Shown in pieces: positions 7,765 through 17,037 of a stretch of DNA of 64,000 nt; within the stretch, counting starts at the first letter, position 1; each line of letters begins with the position of its first letter. A program made the position numbers and the translations under genes. The DNA lies in the NCBI GenBank assembly GCA_963789495.1, contig CAWBLP010000003.1, positions 1 to 64,000 on the forward strand, written 5' to 3'. The stretch is from CAWBLP01 sp963789495. Its GTDB lineage: Bacteria; Pseudomonadota; Alphaproteobacteria; Acetobacterales; Acetobacteraceae. The notes beneath the pieces are model-generated. The model was not told the DNA's origin and made no database searches. It saw only the letters and a list, made by a program, of their open reading frames with translations.

Positions 7765-8904
7765 TCAGATGACCTTGTGTCGCAGGCCGCGCCGCTCCAG
7801 CCGCGGCAGCACCTCCTGCACGAAATACGGAATCTCCTTCAGATAATCGACGAACGCCACGGTGACACCCGCCAATCCGGTGGCGCTCATCCGCGTCATC
7901 TCATCCGCCACATCGTCGGGGGAACCGACGAACGGATAGGCGCCGGGATAGGCACCCTCGTAGCGTCTGGTGCCGGACCGGGTGAAGCGGTTGTCGAACG
8001 GCCGCGCCATGCGGGCCGCGCCGTCGGGCACCGTGACGCCGCGGTTGCGGCGGTAATAGGCCTGGCCGTCGGCATCGGCCATCTCCTCGGCGAAGTAATG
8101 GAAGAACTCCTCCGCCTCCTGCCGCGTCGGCCGGCACACCACGTGGCCCATGGTGAACACCGAGATGGTGCGGCCATGGCGCGCCATGTGCTGGTCCACG
8201 TCGGCCAGCAGAGCTGGCACCTGATCCAGTTCGGTGACATTCAGGAACAGCACATCCGCCGCCTGCGCCGCGAAATCGCGACCACGCGGCGAGAAGCCGG
8301 CCGACATAACCACCGGCCAGGGACGCTGGAGCGAGACCGGATCCGTCTGCAGGCGCTTCAGTTTGAAGAACTGTCCGTCCCAGTCGAACTCCGGCCCGCC
8401 TTGCAGCAGGCGCGACCAGATATGGAACCATTCCAGCCCGTGATCGTAGCGGGCGTCCTGGTCGATGGTGACGCCGTGCAGATCGAACTCCTCCTGGTTC
8501 CAGCCGCACACGATGTTCAATCCGGCCCGACCGTGGCTGACATGGTCGATGGTGGCGATCGCCTTGGCGCCGAAGGCGGGCGTGACCAGCGGCACATGCA
8601 CGGTGGAGAAGATCGCGATTTTCCGGGTCAGCGCGGCGAGTGCCGCCCCATGTGTCAGCGTCTCAAAGGATCGGCCGTAGATATTGGCCTTGCCCTGGTA
8701 GCCACGCCACTTCGCCACCGGCAGGATGAATTCCAGCCCGGCCTGGTCCGCGATGCGGGTCATCGCGACGATGTCGTCCCAGTCGGCCCGCCACCGTTCC
8801 GGCGCCAGGCTCATGGTCAAGCCGCCGTCGCAGTTGGCGCTGAAGATGCCGAGCTTGAAACGATTGGCGCCGAACAGCGGATGACGCCGCCGGGTTTCGT
8901 CCAT
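7765..8904 (-). CDS. LLM-class flavin-dependent monooxygenase
   Basis: A TIM-barrel bacterial-luciferase-like enzyme of about 379 residues that would use reduced FMN and O2. Key regions are RFKLGIFSANCDGG near the start, GLNIVCGWNQEEFDLHG in the middle (the signature of the alkanesulfonate and RutA-type pyrimidine monooxygenase group), and the C-terminal PFVGSPDDVADEM. Its substrate cannot be named. The start is 8904 (MDETRRRHP) or 8919 (MHPDAMDE), the latter overlapping the stop of the upstream SDR gene, which implies translational coupling. It belongs to the minus-strand run with the SDR and M81 genes. Confidence 0.85.
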   Translation of the reverse strand: MDETRRRHPLFGANRFKLGIFSANCDGGLTMSLAPERWRADWDDIVAMTRIADQAGLEFILPVAKWRGYQGKANIYGRSFETLTHGAALAALTRKIAIFSTVHVPLVTPAFGAKAIATIDHVSHGRAGLNIVCGWNQEEFDLHGVTIDQDARYDHGLEWFHIWSRLLQGGPEFDWDGQFFKLKRLQTDPVSLQRPWPVVMSAGFSPRGRDFAAQAADVLFLNVTELDQVPALLADVDQHMARHGRTISVFTMGHVVCRPTRQEAEEFFHYFAEEMADADGQAYYRRNRGVTVPDGAARMARPFDNRFTRSGTRRYEGAYPGAYPFVGSPDDVADEMTRMSATGLAGVTVAFVDYLKEIPYFVQEVLPRLERRGLRHKVI

Positions 8905-8908
8905 CGCG

Positions 8909-9715
8909 TCAGGATGCATTGTGTCCGGGCAGTCCGTTGGGGAACAGGTTCGCCGCGAGCAGGCCGCCATCGACATCCAACGTGGTGCCGGTGATGTAGC
9001 GCGCCATGTCGGAGGCGAGGAACAGCGCGGCCTTGCCGATATCGTCCGGCACGCCGCGCTGGCGCACCGGCAGCAGGCTGTTCGCGTAGAGATCGGCGCG
9101 ATGCGGCGTGTCGTAAAGGCGCGGCGTGACGATGTGTCCCGGCGCGATGGCGTTCACCCGGATGCGATGCGGCGCCCATTCCACCGCCATGGTCTGCACC
9201 AGGCTGATCAACCCGGCCTTCGCGGCACCATAGGCACCACGCATCGGGCTGGCGCGCTGTCCGTCCACCGAAGCGATGCCGACGATCGCACCCGGCGCGT
9301 TGCGGCGGATCATGGCGGTCGCAACCTCCCGCGCCACCAGGAAAAAATAGCGCAGGTTCAGCTGTTGCTGCTGGTCCCAGACCGCGGCAGTGGTGTCCAG
9401 CAGCGAACCCCAGGCGGCCGCGCCGACGATCGAGACCATCACGTCGATGCCGCCCAAGGCGCGTTCGGCTGCGCCGACGATGTCGGGGATCTGCGCGTCG
9501 TCCAGAACATCGCCGATGATCGGTTCTGCCCGCCGCCCCAGTTCACGCACCGCACCGGCGACGCGGTCCGCACGGTCGGCCGCCACGTCGACCAGGCCGA
9601 CATCGCAGCCGGCGCGGGCCAGGAACAATGCGGTGCTTTCGCCCATGCCCTGGCCGGCGCCGATCACCAGCGCGCGCTTCCCCTCGAGTCCAAACAACGA
9701 CGTTGTGGCGTCCAT
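8909..9715 (-). CDS. SDR family NAD(P)-dependent oxidoreductase
   Basis: A classical short-chain dehydrogenase of 268 residues. The cofactor motif is GAGQGMGES near residue 20, the catalytic Tyr/Lys is in YGAAKAG, a Ser is in IASVDG, and the C-terminal region has the DVDGGLLAAN motif. It most resembles beta-ketoacyl reductase-like SDRs. ATG 9715 is preceded by GGAGGAG at good spacing. It is divergent from the hydantoinase B gene, 122 bases apart, and overlaps or abuts the monooxygenase gene downstream. The substrate is unknown. Confidence 0.88.
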   Translation of the reverse strand: MDATTSLFGLEGKRALVIGAGQGMGESTALFLARAGCDVGLVDVAADRADRVAGAVRELGRRAEPIIGDVLDDAQIPDIVGAAERALGGIDVMVSIVGAAAWGSLLDTTAAVWDQQQQLNLRYFFLVAREVATAMIRRNAPGAIVGIASVDGQRASPMRGAYGAAKAGLISLVQTMAVEWAPHRIRVNAIAPGHIVTPRLYDTPHRADLYANSLLPVRQRGVPDDIGKAALFLASDMARYITGTTLDVDGGLLAANLFPNGLPGHNAS

Positions 9716-9837
9716 GTCGGTTCGCTCCTCCCCAGCCGGGCAGATCATACACCGGGACCGGCGGCGAACTATGCGGTTGCACTGCGTCTGCGGTGGTGGT
9801 CCGATGCTGCACCGCACAGCGAGGCCGACGAGACACC

Positions 9838-11601
9838 ATGTCAGACCCCATCACCGAGGAACTGTTCCGTAACGCGGTCGCAGCGCTGGGCGACGAGATG
9901 GTACTGACGATCTACCGCACCGCCTACTCCGGTGTGCTGAAGAACATCATGGATTACAGTGCCGCCCTGTGCGACGCGCAGGGCCGGCTGGTGGCGCAGG
10001 GCCTGTCACTGCCGGGCCATCTGTGTTCCATTCCCGTGGCGCTGCAGGCGGTCCTGAAGCACTACGGGGACGACATCGCCGAAGGCGATATCCTGATCAA
10101 TAACGATCCGTATGACGGCGGCATGCATCTACCGGATATCTTCATCTTCAAGCCGCTGTTCGCGGACGGGAAGGTGATCGCCTATGCCGCGACGATCTGC
10201 CACCACACCGATGTCGGCGGGCGGGTACCTGGATCGAACGCCTCCGACAGCACCGAGATCTATGCCGAGGGCCTGCGTATTCCACCGCTGAAACTGTATG
10301 AGCGCGGTGTCCCCAACCCGACGTTGTTTCGCATGATCGAACGCAACGTGCGGGTGCCGAACCGCGTGCTGGGCGACATCCGCAGCCAGCTCGCCGCCTG
10401 TGAGATCGCCGCGCGCGGCATGACGGAGCTGGTCGCGCGTTACGGTGCGGATGATCTGCGTACGCTGATGAGCGCCACGATGGACTACTCCGAACGGCTG
10501 ACGCGGCACTGTCTGGCCGAACTGCCGGACGGGGAGGCCAGTTTCACCGACTGGATCGACGACGATCAGATCGATGTCGGCAAGCCGATCAAGTTGGTCT
10601 GCACGGTGCGCAAGCACGGCGAGACGATGGAGGTGGACTGGACCGGCAGCGCGCCGCAGGTGAAAGGCGCGATCAACAACACCTGGAGCTATACCGCGGC
10701 GGCGAGCTTCACCGCGGTGAAGTCGGTGCTGTCGATCAACATGCCGAACAACGACGGCGTGTTCCGCCCGATCAAGGTCATCGCGCCGCTCGGCACCATC
10801 ACCCATGGCCGTCTGCCCGCCGCCTGTGCCGCGCGTGGCCTGACCGGATTCCGCGCCGCCGACTGCTGCTTCGGCGCGCTGGCAAAGCTGTATCCGGATC
10901 GGGTCTATGCGGCGTCGGACGGCGGCAACACCGGCCTGACGATCGGCGGCTATGACAAGGACCTGCAGCCGTTCATCTATGTGGACTTCATGTCCGGCTG
11001 CTGGGGTGGCCGACCCTGGGCGGATGGGCTGGATGGCAACACCAGCATGTTCGCCAACATGGCGAGCTTCTCGGTCGAGGTGATCGAATCGGAGAACCCT
11101 CTGGAGGTGCTGGATTACGAGTTTGTTCCCGACAGTGGCGGACCCGGGAAATTCCGCGGCGGCATGGCGCAGCGCAAGACCTGGCGCATGCTGGCGGATG
11201 AGGGGATTCTGCAGGTGAGGGCAGATCGTCAGACGCATCGCCCGTATGGGCTACAGGGGGGCGGACCTGGCCGCGCGGGCCGAAACATCCTGGATCCCGG
11301 GCAGAACAGCGAGGCACCGTTGCATGCCAAGCTGACCATGACGCTTCGGGTCGGGCAGGTGTTCCGTCATGAACTGCCGGGTGCGGGCGGCTGGGGCGAG
11401 GCGCTGACACGTGACCTTGACTTGGTGGCGCAGGATCTGCGTGCCGGTCTGGTGACGATCGAAGGTGCTGCCCGGGACTACGGCGTGGTCGCCCACGGCG
11501 AGCCACCGGCAATCGACCTTCCCGCAACCGAAGCGCTGCGCAAGGAACTGCAGAGCAGCCGCACCCCGTTGCCCGACGTTGCGTGGCAGCCAGCGGCGTG
11601 A
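9838..11601 (+). CDS. hyuB: Hydantoinase B / 5-oxoprolinase beta subunit
   Basis: A 587-residue HyuB-family subunit of ATP-dependent oxoprolinase, hydantoinase or acetone-carboxylase-like enzymes. Conserved stretches include SGVLKNIMDYSAALCD, GDILINNDPYDGGMHLPD, ICHHTDVGG (likely metal-binding His) and PGAGGWGEAL near the C-terminus. ATG 9838 gives SDPITEELFRNAV, the usual family start. HyuB works with HyuA, and the two genes are normally adjacent. Here the only HyuA gene in the window starts at 18761, beyond a 7 kb signalling block. The substrate cannot be told from sequence. Confidence 0.9.
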   Translation: MSDPITEELFRNAVAALGDEMVLTIYRTAYSGVLKNIMDYSAALCDAQGRLVAQGLSLPGHLCSIPVALQAVLKHYGDDIAEGDILINNDPYDGGMHLPDIFIFKPLFADGKVIAYAATICHHTDVGGRVPGSNASDSTEIYAEGLRIPPLKLYERGVPNPTLFRMIERNVRVPNRVLGDIRSQLAACEIAARGMTELVARYGADDLRTLMSATMDYSERLTRHCLAELPDGEASFTDWIDDDQIDVGKPIKLVCTVRKHGETMEVDWTGSAPQVKGAINNTWSYTAAASFTAVKSVLSINMPNNDGVFRPIKVIAPLGTITHGRLPAACAARGLTGFRAADCCFGALAKLYPDRVYAASDGGNTGLTIGGYDKDLQPFIYVDFMSGCWGGRPWADGLDGNTSMFANMASFSVEVIESENPLEVLDYEFVPDSGGPGKFRGGMAQRKTWRMLADEGILQVRADRQTHRPYGLQGGGPGRAGRNILDPGQNSEAPLHAKLTMTLRVGQVFRHELPGAGGWGEALTRDLDLVAQDLRAGLVTIEGAARDYGVVAHGEPPAIDLPATEALRKELQSSRTPLPDVAWQPAA

Positions 11602-11620
11602 GGCGGTTGGCGCGCGCGGG

Positions 11621-12037
11621 TCAGGATGCGGCGAGCACCCGCTCCACTTCCGCAATCAGTTCCTCGCCGGTTATCGGCTTTCGCAACACCGGTCCCAGCG
11701 TTTCATTCTCGATGCCTGGAATATCGTAGCCGGTCACGTAGATCACCTTGATGTCACGCTGTCGCATCCGGGCCATGCGGGACAACGCGACACCGTTGAC
11801 GCTGGTCGGCATGACGATATCGGCGATCAGCAGATCGATCGGTGTGGCGCCGCCGAGCGCCTCGAGAGCTGGGCCGAAATCGCGCGTCACTTCCACGTCG
11901 AATCCGGCATCGCGCAACACGCGGCCCAGGGTTTCTCCCCAGGTCTCGTCATCCTCAACCAGGAGGATCCGTCGCGCGGTCGGCGATGCGCCGGTATGCA
12001 GGCGGCCCCTTTCCAGCGCCCCGGCTTCCGATCCCAT
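11621..12037 (-). CDS. Single-domain response regulator
   Basis: A CheY-like receiver of 138 residues without an output domain. The acidic pair is in ILLVEDDE, the phospho-acceptor Asp in LLIADIVMP, and the Lys in VLRKPITGEEL. AGGAG precedes ATG 12037. It is divergent from the RsbR gene and convergent with hydantoinase B (20-base gap). Its position suggests it receives phosphate from one of the two hybrid kinases in the neighbouring block (inference). Confidence 0.85.
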   Translation of the reverse strand: MGSEAGALERGRLHTGASPTARRILLVEDDETWGETLGRVLRDAGFDVEVTRDFGPALEALGGATPIDLLIADIVMPTSVNGVALSRMARMRQRDIKVIYVTGYDIPGIENETLGPVLRKPITGEELIAEVERVLAAS

Positions 12038-12211
12038 TGTCTTAGCTCCTGATGAATGACATAGAACAAAATATTCCATGCGAGTCGGCGAGTCCATGAA
12101 TTTACGGTCGCCTCATCGCGGCATTGGCACGTTCCGCACGGTGGTGTAGCACATCTAGACACATTCGCCGTTTCTTAAAGCAGAACCGGCAACTGATACG
12201 AATGGCATGTC

Positions 12212-13086
12212 ATGGATCACGATAGCGTCACTTTCTCCCTGCTTGACAAGCACTTCGATGCGTTGCTGCCGGAATGGCTAGCTTGCCAGCGTCGGGATGG
12301 TGCGCTGCGTTCCAGTCAGGAGGCGCAGGGTGAAGCGGCGGAAATCGCCCGGCGGTTTCTGAACGAACTGCGTCACGGCCGAAACTTGGGTCCGGCCGAT
12401 GCCATCTCGATTGCCGATTGGGGAGCCATGCGGGAGTTGTTGCAGGATCTCTCCGCCGAGCGTGTCGTCCAGGGGTTTTCCCCCACTGAAACGGCGAGTT
12501 TCGTGTTCTCCCTCAGGGAGCCGCTGTTCGGGCTGCTGCGTCGCGAACTCGCGAATGACGTTGACAGGCTTTCCCAGGAAATCCTGCTGGCATCCCGGCT
12601 TCTCGACAAGCTCGGGTTGTACACCTTCGAATGCTACCAGCGATCGAGGGAGGAGATCATCGGGCGACAGCAGCAGGAACTGCTGGAGCTGTCGACGCCA
12701 GTGGTCGAACTGTGGAAGGGCGTTCTCGCGCTGCCGCTGATCGGCACGCTGGACAGCGCGCGCACCCAGATCGTGATGGAAAATCTGCTGGAGCGGATCG
12801 TCAGCTCGGAAGCGGAGATCGCCATCATCGACATTACCGGCGTGCCGACGGTCGACACGCTGGTCGCGCAGCACCTGATCAAGACCGTTTCGGCGGCCCG
12901 GCTGATGGGTGCCGATTGCATCATCAGCGGCATCCGCCCGCAGATCGCCCAGACCATCGTGCATCTCGGGCCTGGAGCTGAACGTGGTGTCCAAGGCCAC
13001 CATGGCGGATGCATTCGCTCTGGCGCTGCGCCGGATGGACCGAATGGTGGCGCAACGAGGCGAGCCGCAGCCGGCAGGAGGCATAA
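12212..13086 (+). pseudogene. RsbR-like stressosome protein (frameshifted)
   Basis: The N-terminal 150 or so residues form an RsbRD-type alpha-helical sensor domain (LPEWLACQRRDG...), followed by a STAS domain with IDITGVPTVDTLVAQHLIK, where the Thr in VDT aligns with a phosphorylated Thr of RsbR. The frame breaks near 12972: removing one C from HLG(C)LELNVVS restores continuity. A second one-base removal brings the frame onto the TAA at 13084-13086, just before the RsbS start. RsbR and RsbS build the stressosome shell that RsbT phosphorylates in Bacillus. Probably a functional gene with sequence errors. Confidence 0.75.
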
Positions 13087-13091
13087 CCGGC

Positions 13092-13481
13092 ATGGGCGAT
13101 ATCCCGATCCTGAAGATCGGCGACTGCCTGCTGGTCTCCATCCAGGTGGATATGCACGACCGCATGGCAATGGCGCTGCAGGACGACCTGACCGAGCGCA
13201 TCGTTGCCAGCCGCGCGCGGGGCGTGATGATCGACATCTCCGCGCTGGAGATCGTCGATTTCTTCATCGGCCGCATGCTGAACAGCATCGCCGCCATGTC
13301 GCGCGTGCTGGATGCCGTCACGGTGATCGTCGGCATGCGCCCGGCTGTCGCGATCACCCTGGTGGAGCTCGGGCTGGGCCTGACCGGCGTGCAGACGGCG
13401 TTGAACGTGGACAAGGGCCTGGCCATGATCCGTCGGATCATCGATGCGGATGAGCAGACCGATGCTGGTCGAGGCCGATGA
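13092..13481 (+). CDS. RsbS-like STAS-domain stressosome scaffold
   Basis: A 129-residue STAS protein aligned with RsbS over its whole length (IPILKIGDCLLVSIQ, then AVAITLVELGLGLTGVQTALN). AGGAGG lies nine bases before ATG 13092. In Bacillus RsbS, Ser59 within IDSFIAKVL is the residue phosphorylated by RsbT. Here the matching segment is VDFFIGRML, with Phe (TTC) in place of Ser. If correct, RsbT cannot phosphorylate this protein in the usual way. It lies between rsbR-like and rsbT-like genes, the standard order, and overlaps the latter. Confidence 0.85.
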   Translation: MGDIPILKIGDCLLVSIQVDMHDRMAMALQDDLTERIVASRARGVMIDISALEIVDFFIGRMLNSIAAMSRVLDAVTVIVGMRPAVAITLVELGLGLTGVQTALNVDKGLAMIRRIIDADEQTDAGRGR

Positions 13482-13872
13482 AACGATGCCGGTCCGCACA
13501 TCCGACGATGTCGTGCGGGTGCGGCAGGCAGTGCGCGGCCGCGCGCCGTCGCGGCAGGATTCAGCCTGGTGGATCAGACCAAGATCGTCACCGCCGCCAG
13601 CGAAATCGCCCGCAACACCGTGGACTACGGCGGTGGCGGCGACATTGCGCATCGAGGCGCTGCGCAACGGCGACACGCCGCGGCGTACGGCTGACCTTCA
13701 CGGATCAGGGCCCGGGGATTGCCGATATCGCCAAGGCGATGACCGATGGCTACACCACTGGCAACGGGCTTGGGACTGGGGCTGAGCGGCGCCAAGCGGT
13801 TGTGCAACGAGTTCGCGATCCAGTCCGCGCCGGGCAAGGGCACCGTCGTGATGCTTGGCGCGATGGAGATGA
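13450..13872 (+). pseudogene. RsbT-like serine kinase (frameshifted)
   Basis: A GHKL-fold kinase of about 135 residues. In Bacillus RsbT phosphorylates RsbR and RsbS, then leaves to activate its partner. The N-box region is TAASEIARNTVDYGGGG and the G-boxes are DQGPGIADI and NGLGLGLSGAKRL. The frame changes at least four times. Removing an extra T in GACATTGCGC, an extra A in GGGACTGGGG and an extra G in CTTGGCGCG each restores the family sequence. After the last repair the gene ends with TGA at 13870-13872, overlapping the next ATG (13869) by four bases. Confidence 0.75.
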
Positions 13873-14871
13873 GTGTGATCACCGCGGTTACCGAACCAAG
13901 CCAGGTCGCCCAGGCGCGGCGCGTCGGTGACCGACCTTTGCCGGCACGGCCGGCGCGCCGGAGCCGCGGGTCGGCGCGATCGCCATCGTGGTCAACCGAA
14001 CTCGCGACCAACCTGCTGAAGCATGGCGGCGGTGGGGAGATCCTGGCAGAGCGGTTCGACGACAGCGACGGCGCCGGCATCGAGGTGCTCGCGCTGGACC
14101 GCGGCAGCGGCATGGCCGATGTCGCGCGCTGCATGCAGGACGGCTATTCCACTGCCGGCAGCCTGGGCCAGGGGCTTGGCGCCGCGTCGCGCCAGACCGG
14201 ACCATCTGCGGATCTGGTCCCGGCCCGGACCTCGGCACCGCAATCGGTGCCGCGCTTCGTGCTGGAGAAGCCCGTCCCGGGCAGCAACTGACAAACCGCG
14301 GCACTGCTGACGCCGTATCCCGGCGAGACTGTCTGCGGCGATCACTGGAGCTTTGCCGAAAGCCGGGCCGGGCCGACGCTGCTGGTGGCGGACGGCTCCG
14401 GGCATGGCGCGGAAGCGCAGAAGGCCGCCCAGCTCGCAGCCGGATATTCCGCCGGCATGCGCGACGATAGCTGCGAAGAATTGATGGGCCACCTGCATCG
14501 TGCGCTGATGCCGACGCGCGGTGCCGCCGTGGCCATCGCCCGGATCGACGCCAACGCATCGCTGGTGCGCTATGCGGCGATCGGGAACATCAATGGCGCG
14601 TTGGCCAGCCGGTGGCAAGGTTGTGCACATGGTTTCGCATAACGGCACCGCCGGCCATGTGGCGCCGCGCATGCGTGAGTTCACCTACCGCATTCAGCGG
14701 CAACCCGCTGATAATCCTGCATTCCGACGGACTACCGGCGCGCTGGGACCTGGCCGCCTATCCCGGCCTGTCGAGCCAGCATCCGACGCTGATCGCCGGC
14801 GTGCTGTTGCGCGATTTCCGGCGGGGCCGCGACGACGCCTCGGTGGTTGCGATGCGGACTGCTGCGTGTAG
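13869..14871 (+). pseudogene. HATPase plus PP2C/SpoIIE phosphatase, RsbX-like (frameshifted)
   Basis: An N-terminal anti-sigma-factor-like HATPase domain (VVTELATNLLKHGGGG, then LALDRGSGMADV) is followed by a PP2C/SpoIIE domain with GDHWSF and LLVADGSGHGAEAQKAA as metal-binding motifs and HSDG near the end. This is the architecture found next to RsbRST genes in Gram-negatives, where it replaces RsbX and resets the stressosome by dephosphorylation. Several one-base shifts break the frame (near 13930, 14195, 14290, 14620 and 14700). The end is placed at TAG 14869-14871, nine bases before the kinase gene. Confidence 0.7.
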
Positions 14872-14880
14872 GACTCAGAT

Positions 14881-17037
14881 ATGGACGTGCGCCTTCTCCA
14901 GGTCGCCATTGCCGCGGAGACGGACGTGGTGCTGGTGCGCAAGCGCACGCAACGACTGGCGGAACTGATCGGCTTCGATGCTCAGGACCAGAACCGCATC
15001 ACGACCGCGGTGTCCGAGATCGCCCGCAACGCGCTGGAATATGCCGGCGGCGGCCAGGTCGGAATTTCGGCTGACGGACAAGCGGGCGCAGCCAGCAATT
15101 CGTCATCGTGGTCCGCGACAAGGGACCGGGGATTGCCGACCTGGAGCGCGGTGCTGGCCGGGCGCCGCAAGTCGCCCACCGGAATGGGGCTGGGCCTGCT
15201 GCGGCGCGCAGCGGCTGATGGACGCATTCGACGGTGGACACCCGACCCGGTTTCGGCACCACGGTTCGGCTTGCCCGGCTGCTGCCTCCGCACATCGGGC
15301 CGATTCCGGTTCGGCGGTGCGGCGCATGCGGAGCGGTTGGCAGGCCGATGGCCCCGCCGACGCGATGGAGGAAATCCGCCGGCAGAACCAGCAGATCCTG
15401 CTGCAGATGGAGGAGCTGCGCAGCGCGGCAGGAGGACCTGGAGCGGCTTGAACCAGGAACTGCAGGACACCAATCGCGGCGTGGTCGCGCTGTACGCCGA
15501 ACTGGATGAGCGCGCGGATCATCTGCGGCGTGCGGACGAACTGAAATCGAGGTTCCTTTCGCATATGAGCCATGAGTTCCGCACGCCGCTGAACTCGATC
15601 CTGGCATTGTCGCGCCTGCTGCTGTCGCGCAGTGACGGCGAACTGACCGGCGAACAGGAACACCAGGTTCAGTTCATCCGCAAGGCGGCGGAGAACCTGA
15701 CCGATGCTGGTGAACGACCTGCTGGACATCGCGAAGGTGGAAGCCGGCAAAACCGTTGTGACGCCATCGGAATTCACCGCGGAAAGCCTGTTCGGCGCGT
15801 TGCGCGGCATGCTGCGGCCGCTGCTGGTCGGCGACGCGGTGGCGCTGGTGTTCGAGGATACCGCGGACCTGCCGGCGCTCGACACCGATGAGGCCAAGGT
15901 CTCGCAGATCCTGCGCAATTTCATCTCCAATGCCATCAAGTTCACCGAACGTGGCGAGGTTCGGGTGTGGGCCACCGCCGACCCCGTCGCGGACACGGTT
16001 AGCTTCCATGTGCGTGACACCGGCATTGGCATCGCGCCAGACGACATCGAACTGATCTTCCAGGAATTCGCTCAGGTAACGAACCGTCTGCAAGGCCGCG
16101 TGAAGGGCACCGGCCTTGGCCTGCCACTCGCCCGCAAGCTGGCCGAACTGCTGTTGGCGGCAGATCGCGGTCGAGAGCGCGCCGGGCGAAGGGTTCGACG
16201 TTCTCCGTCACATTGCCGCGCGTCTACTGCCGCGGTAGCAGAGGCGCCGGATATACAAGGAACGTGGCAGATTAGAACCAGGCAGACTCCCGGTGCTTTT
16301 GGTGGAAGACGATCCGGCCGACGCATTCGTCGTGGAGCGTTGCCTCGCCGGCTCGGCGTACCAGCTGCTGCACGTCGATCGTCTGCGCCGGCCGAGGCAG
16401 CACTTCGCAGCAGATCCGTCCCGCGGCGATCCTGTTGGACGTCATGCTCTCCTCGGACGAGAGCTGGCGACTGCTGCTGCAAATTGCGGCATGACGAAAA
16501 GCGGGCGGACATTCCGCTGGTCGTGATCTCGTCTTCAGGTGAGGAGCGCAAGGCGCTGCATCTGGGTGCCGACGAATACCTGTCGAAGCCATTGGACCGA
16601 GACCGGCTGTTGGAGTGCTGGACCGGGTGACCGGACAGCAGTTCCGTCATCCGTGTTCTGCTGGTCGATGACGAGGAAGTTACCCGTTATCTGGTACGGC
16701 AATTGTTGCCGCGGAACCGCTACAGCCTGAAGGACCACCGCACAATGGCCAGGAGGCACTGGCGCAGCTGAGCGAAGCGCGGCCGGACGTCATCCTGCTG
16801 GACATCAACATGCCGGAAATGGATGGCTACGAATTCCTGGAGCGGCTGCATTCGCTCCCAGCCGGGGCGGACATTCCTGCGATCGTGCTGACCTCCGCCA
16901 TCCTGGATGCGGCCGACCGACATCGCCTGCGTTCGGCTTCGACGATTCTGTCCAAGTCCGAACTGTCCGCTTCCCTGCTGATCGACGCGATTCAGGAGGC
17001 GCTGCAGCAAGCCAGTGCAGCGGTGGGCGCCGGATGA
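14881..17037 (+). pseudogene. Hybrid histidine kinase with RsbT-like N-domain (frameshifted)
   Basis: About 715 residues after frame repair. Residues 1-140 form an RsbT-like HATPase domain (TTAVSEIARNALEYAGGG; MGLGLLGAQRLMD). A coiled coil follows, then HisKA with the phospho-His in SHMSHEFRTPLNS, a kinase HATPase (FISNAIKFTERGE; DTGIGI; GTGLGLPLARKLAELL), and two receiver domains. The last receiver has LLVDDEEVTRYL, Asp in VILLDINMPEMDG, and a Ser-Lys near STILSKSEL. The combination of stressosome-kinase and phosphorelay modules in one chain suggests it links RsbRST to two-component output. Breaks are frequent between 15050 and 16760. Confidence 0.75.

Noticed and set aside
10129..11238. Minus-strand frame inside hydantoinase B
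   Set aside because: It is an antisense shadow of a gene with strong family motifs.
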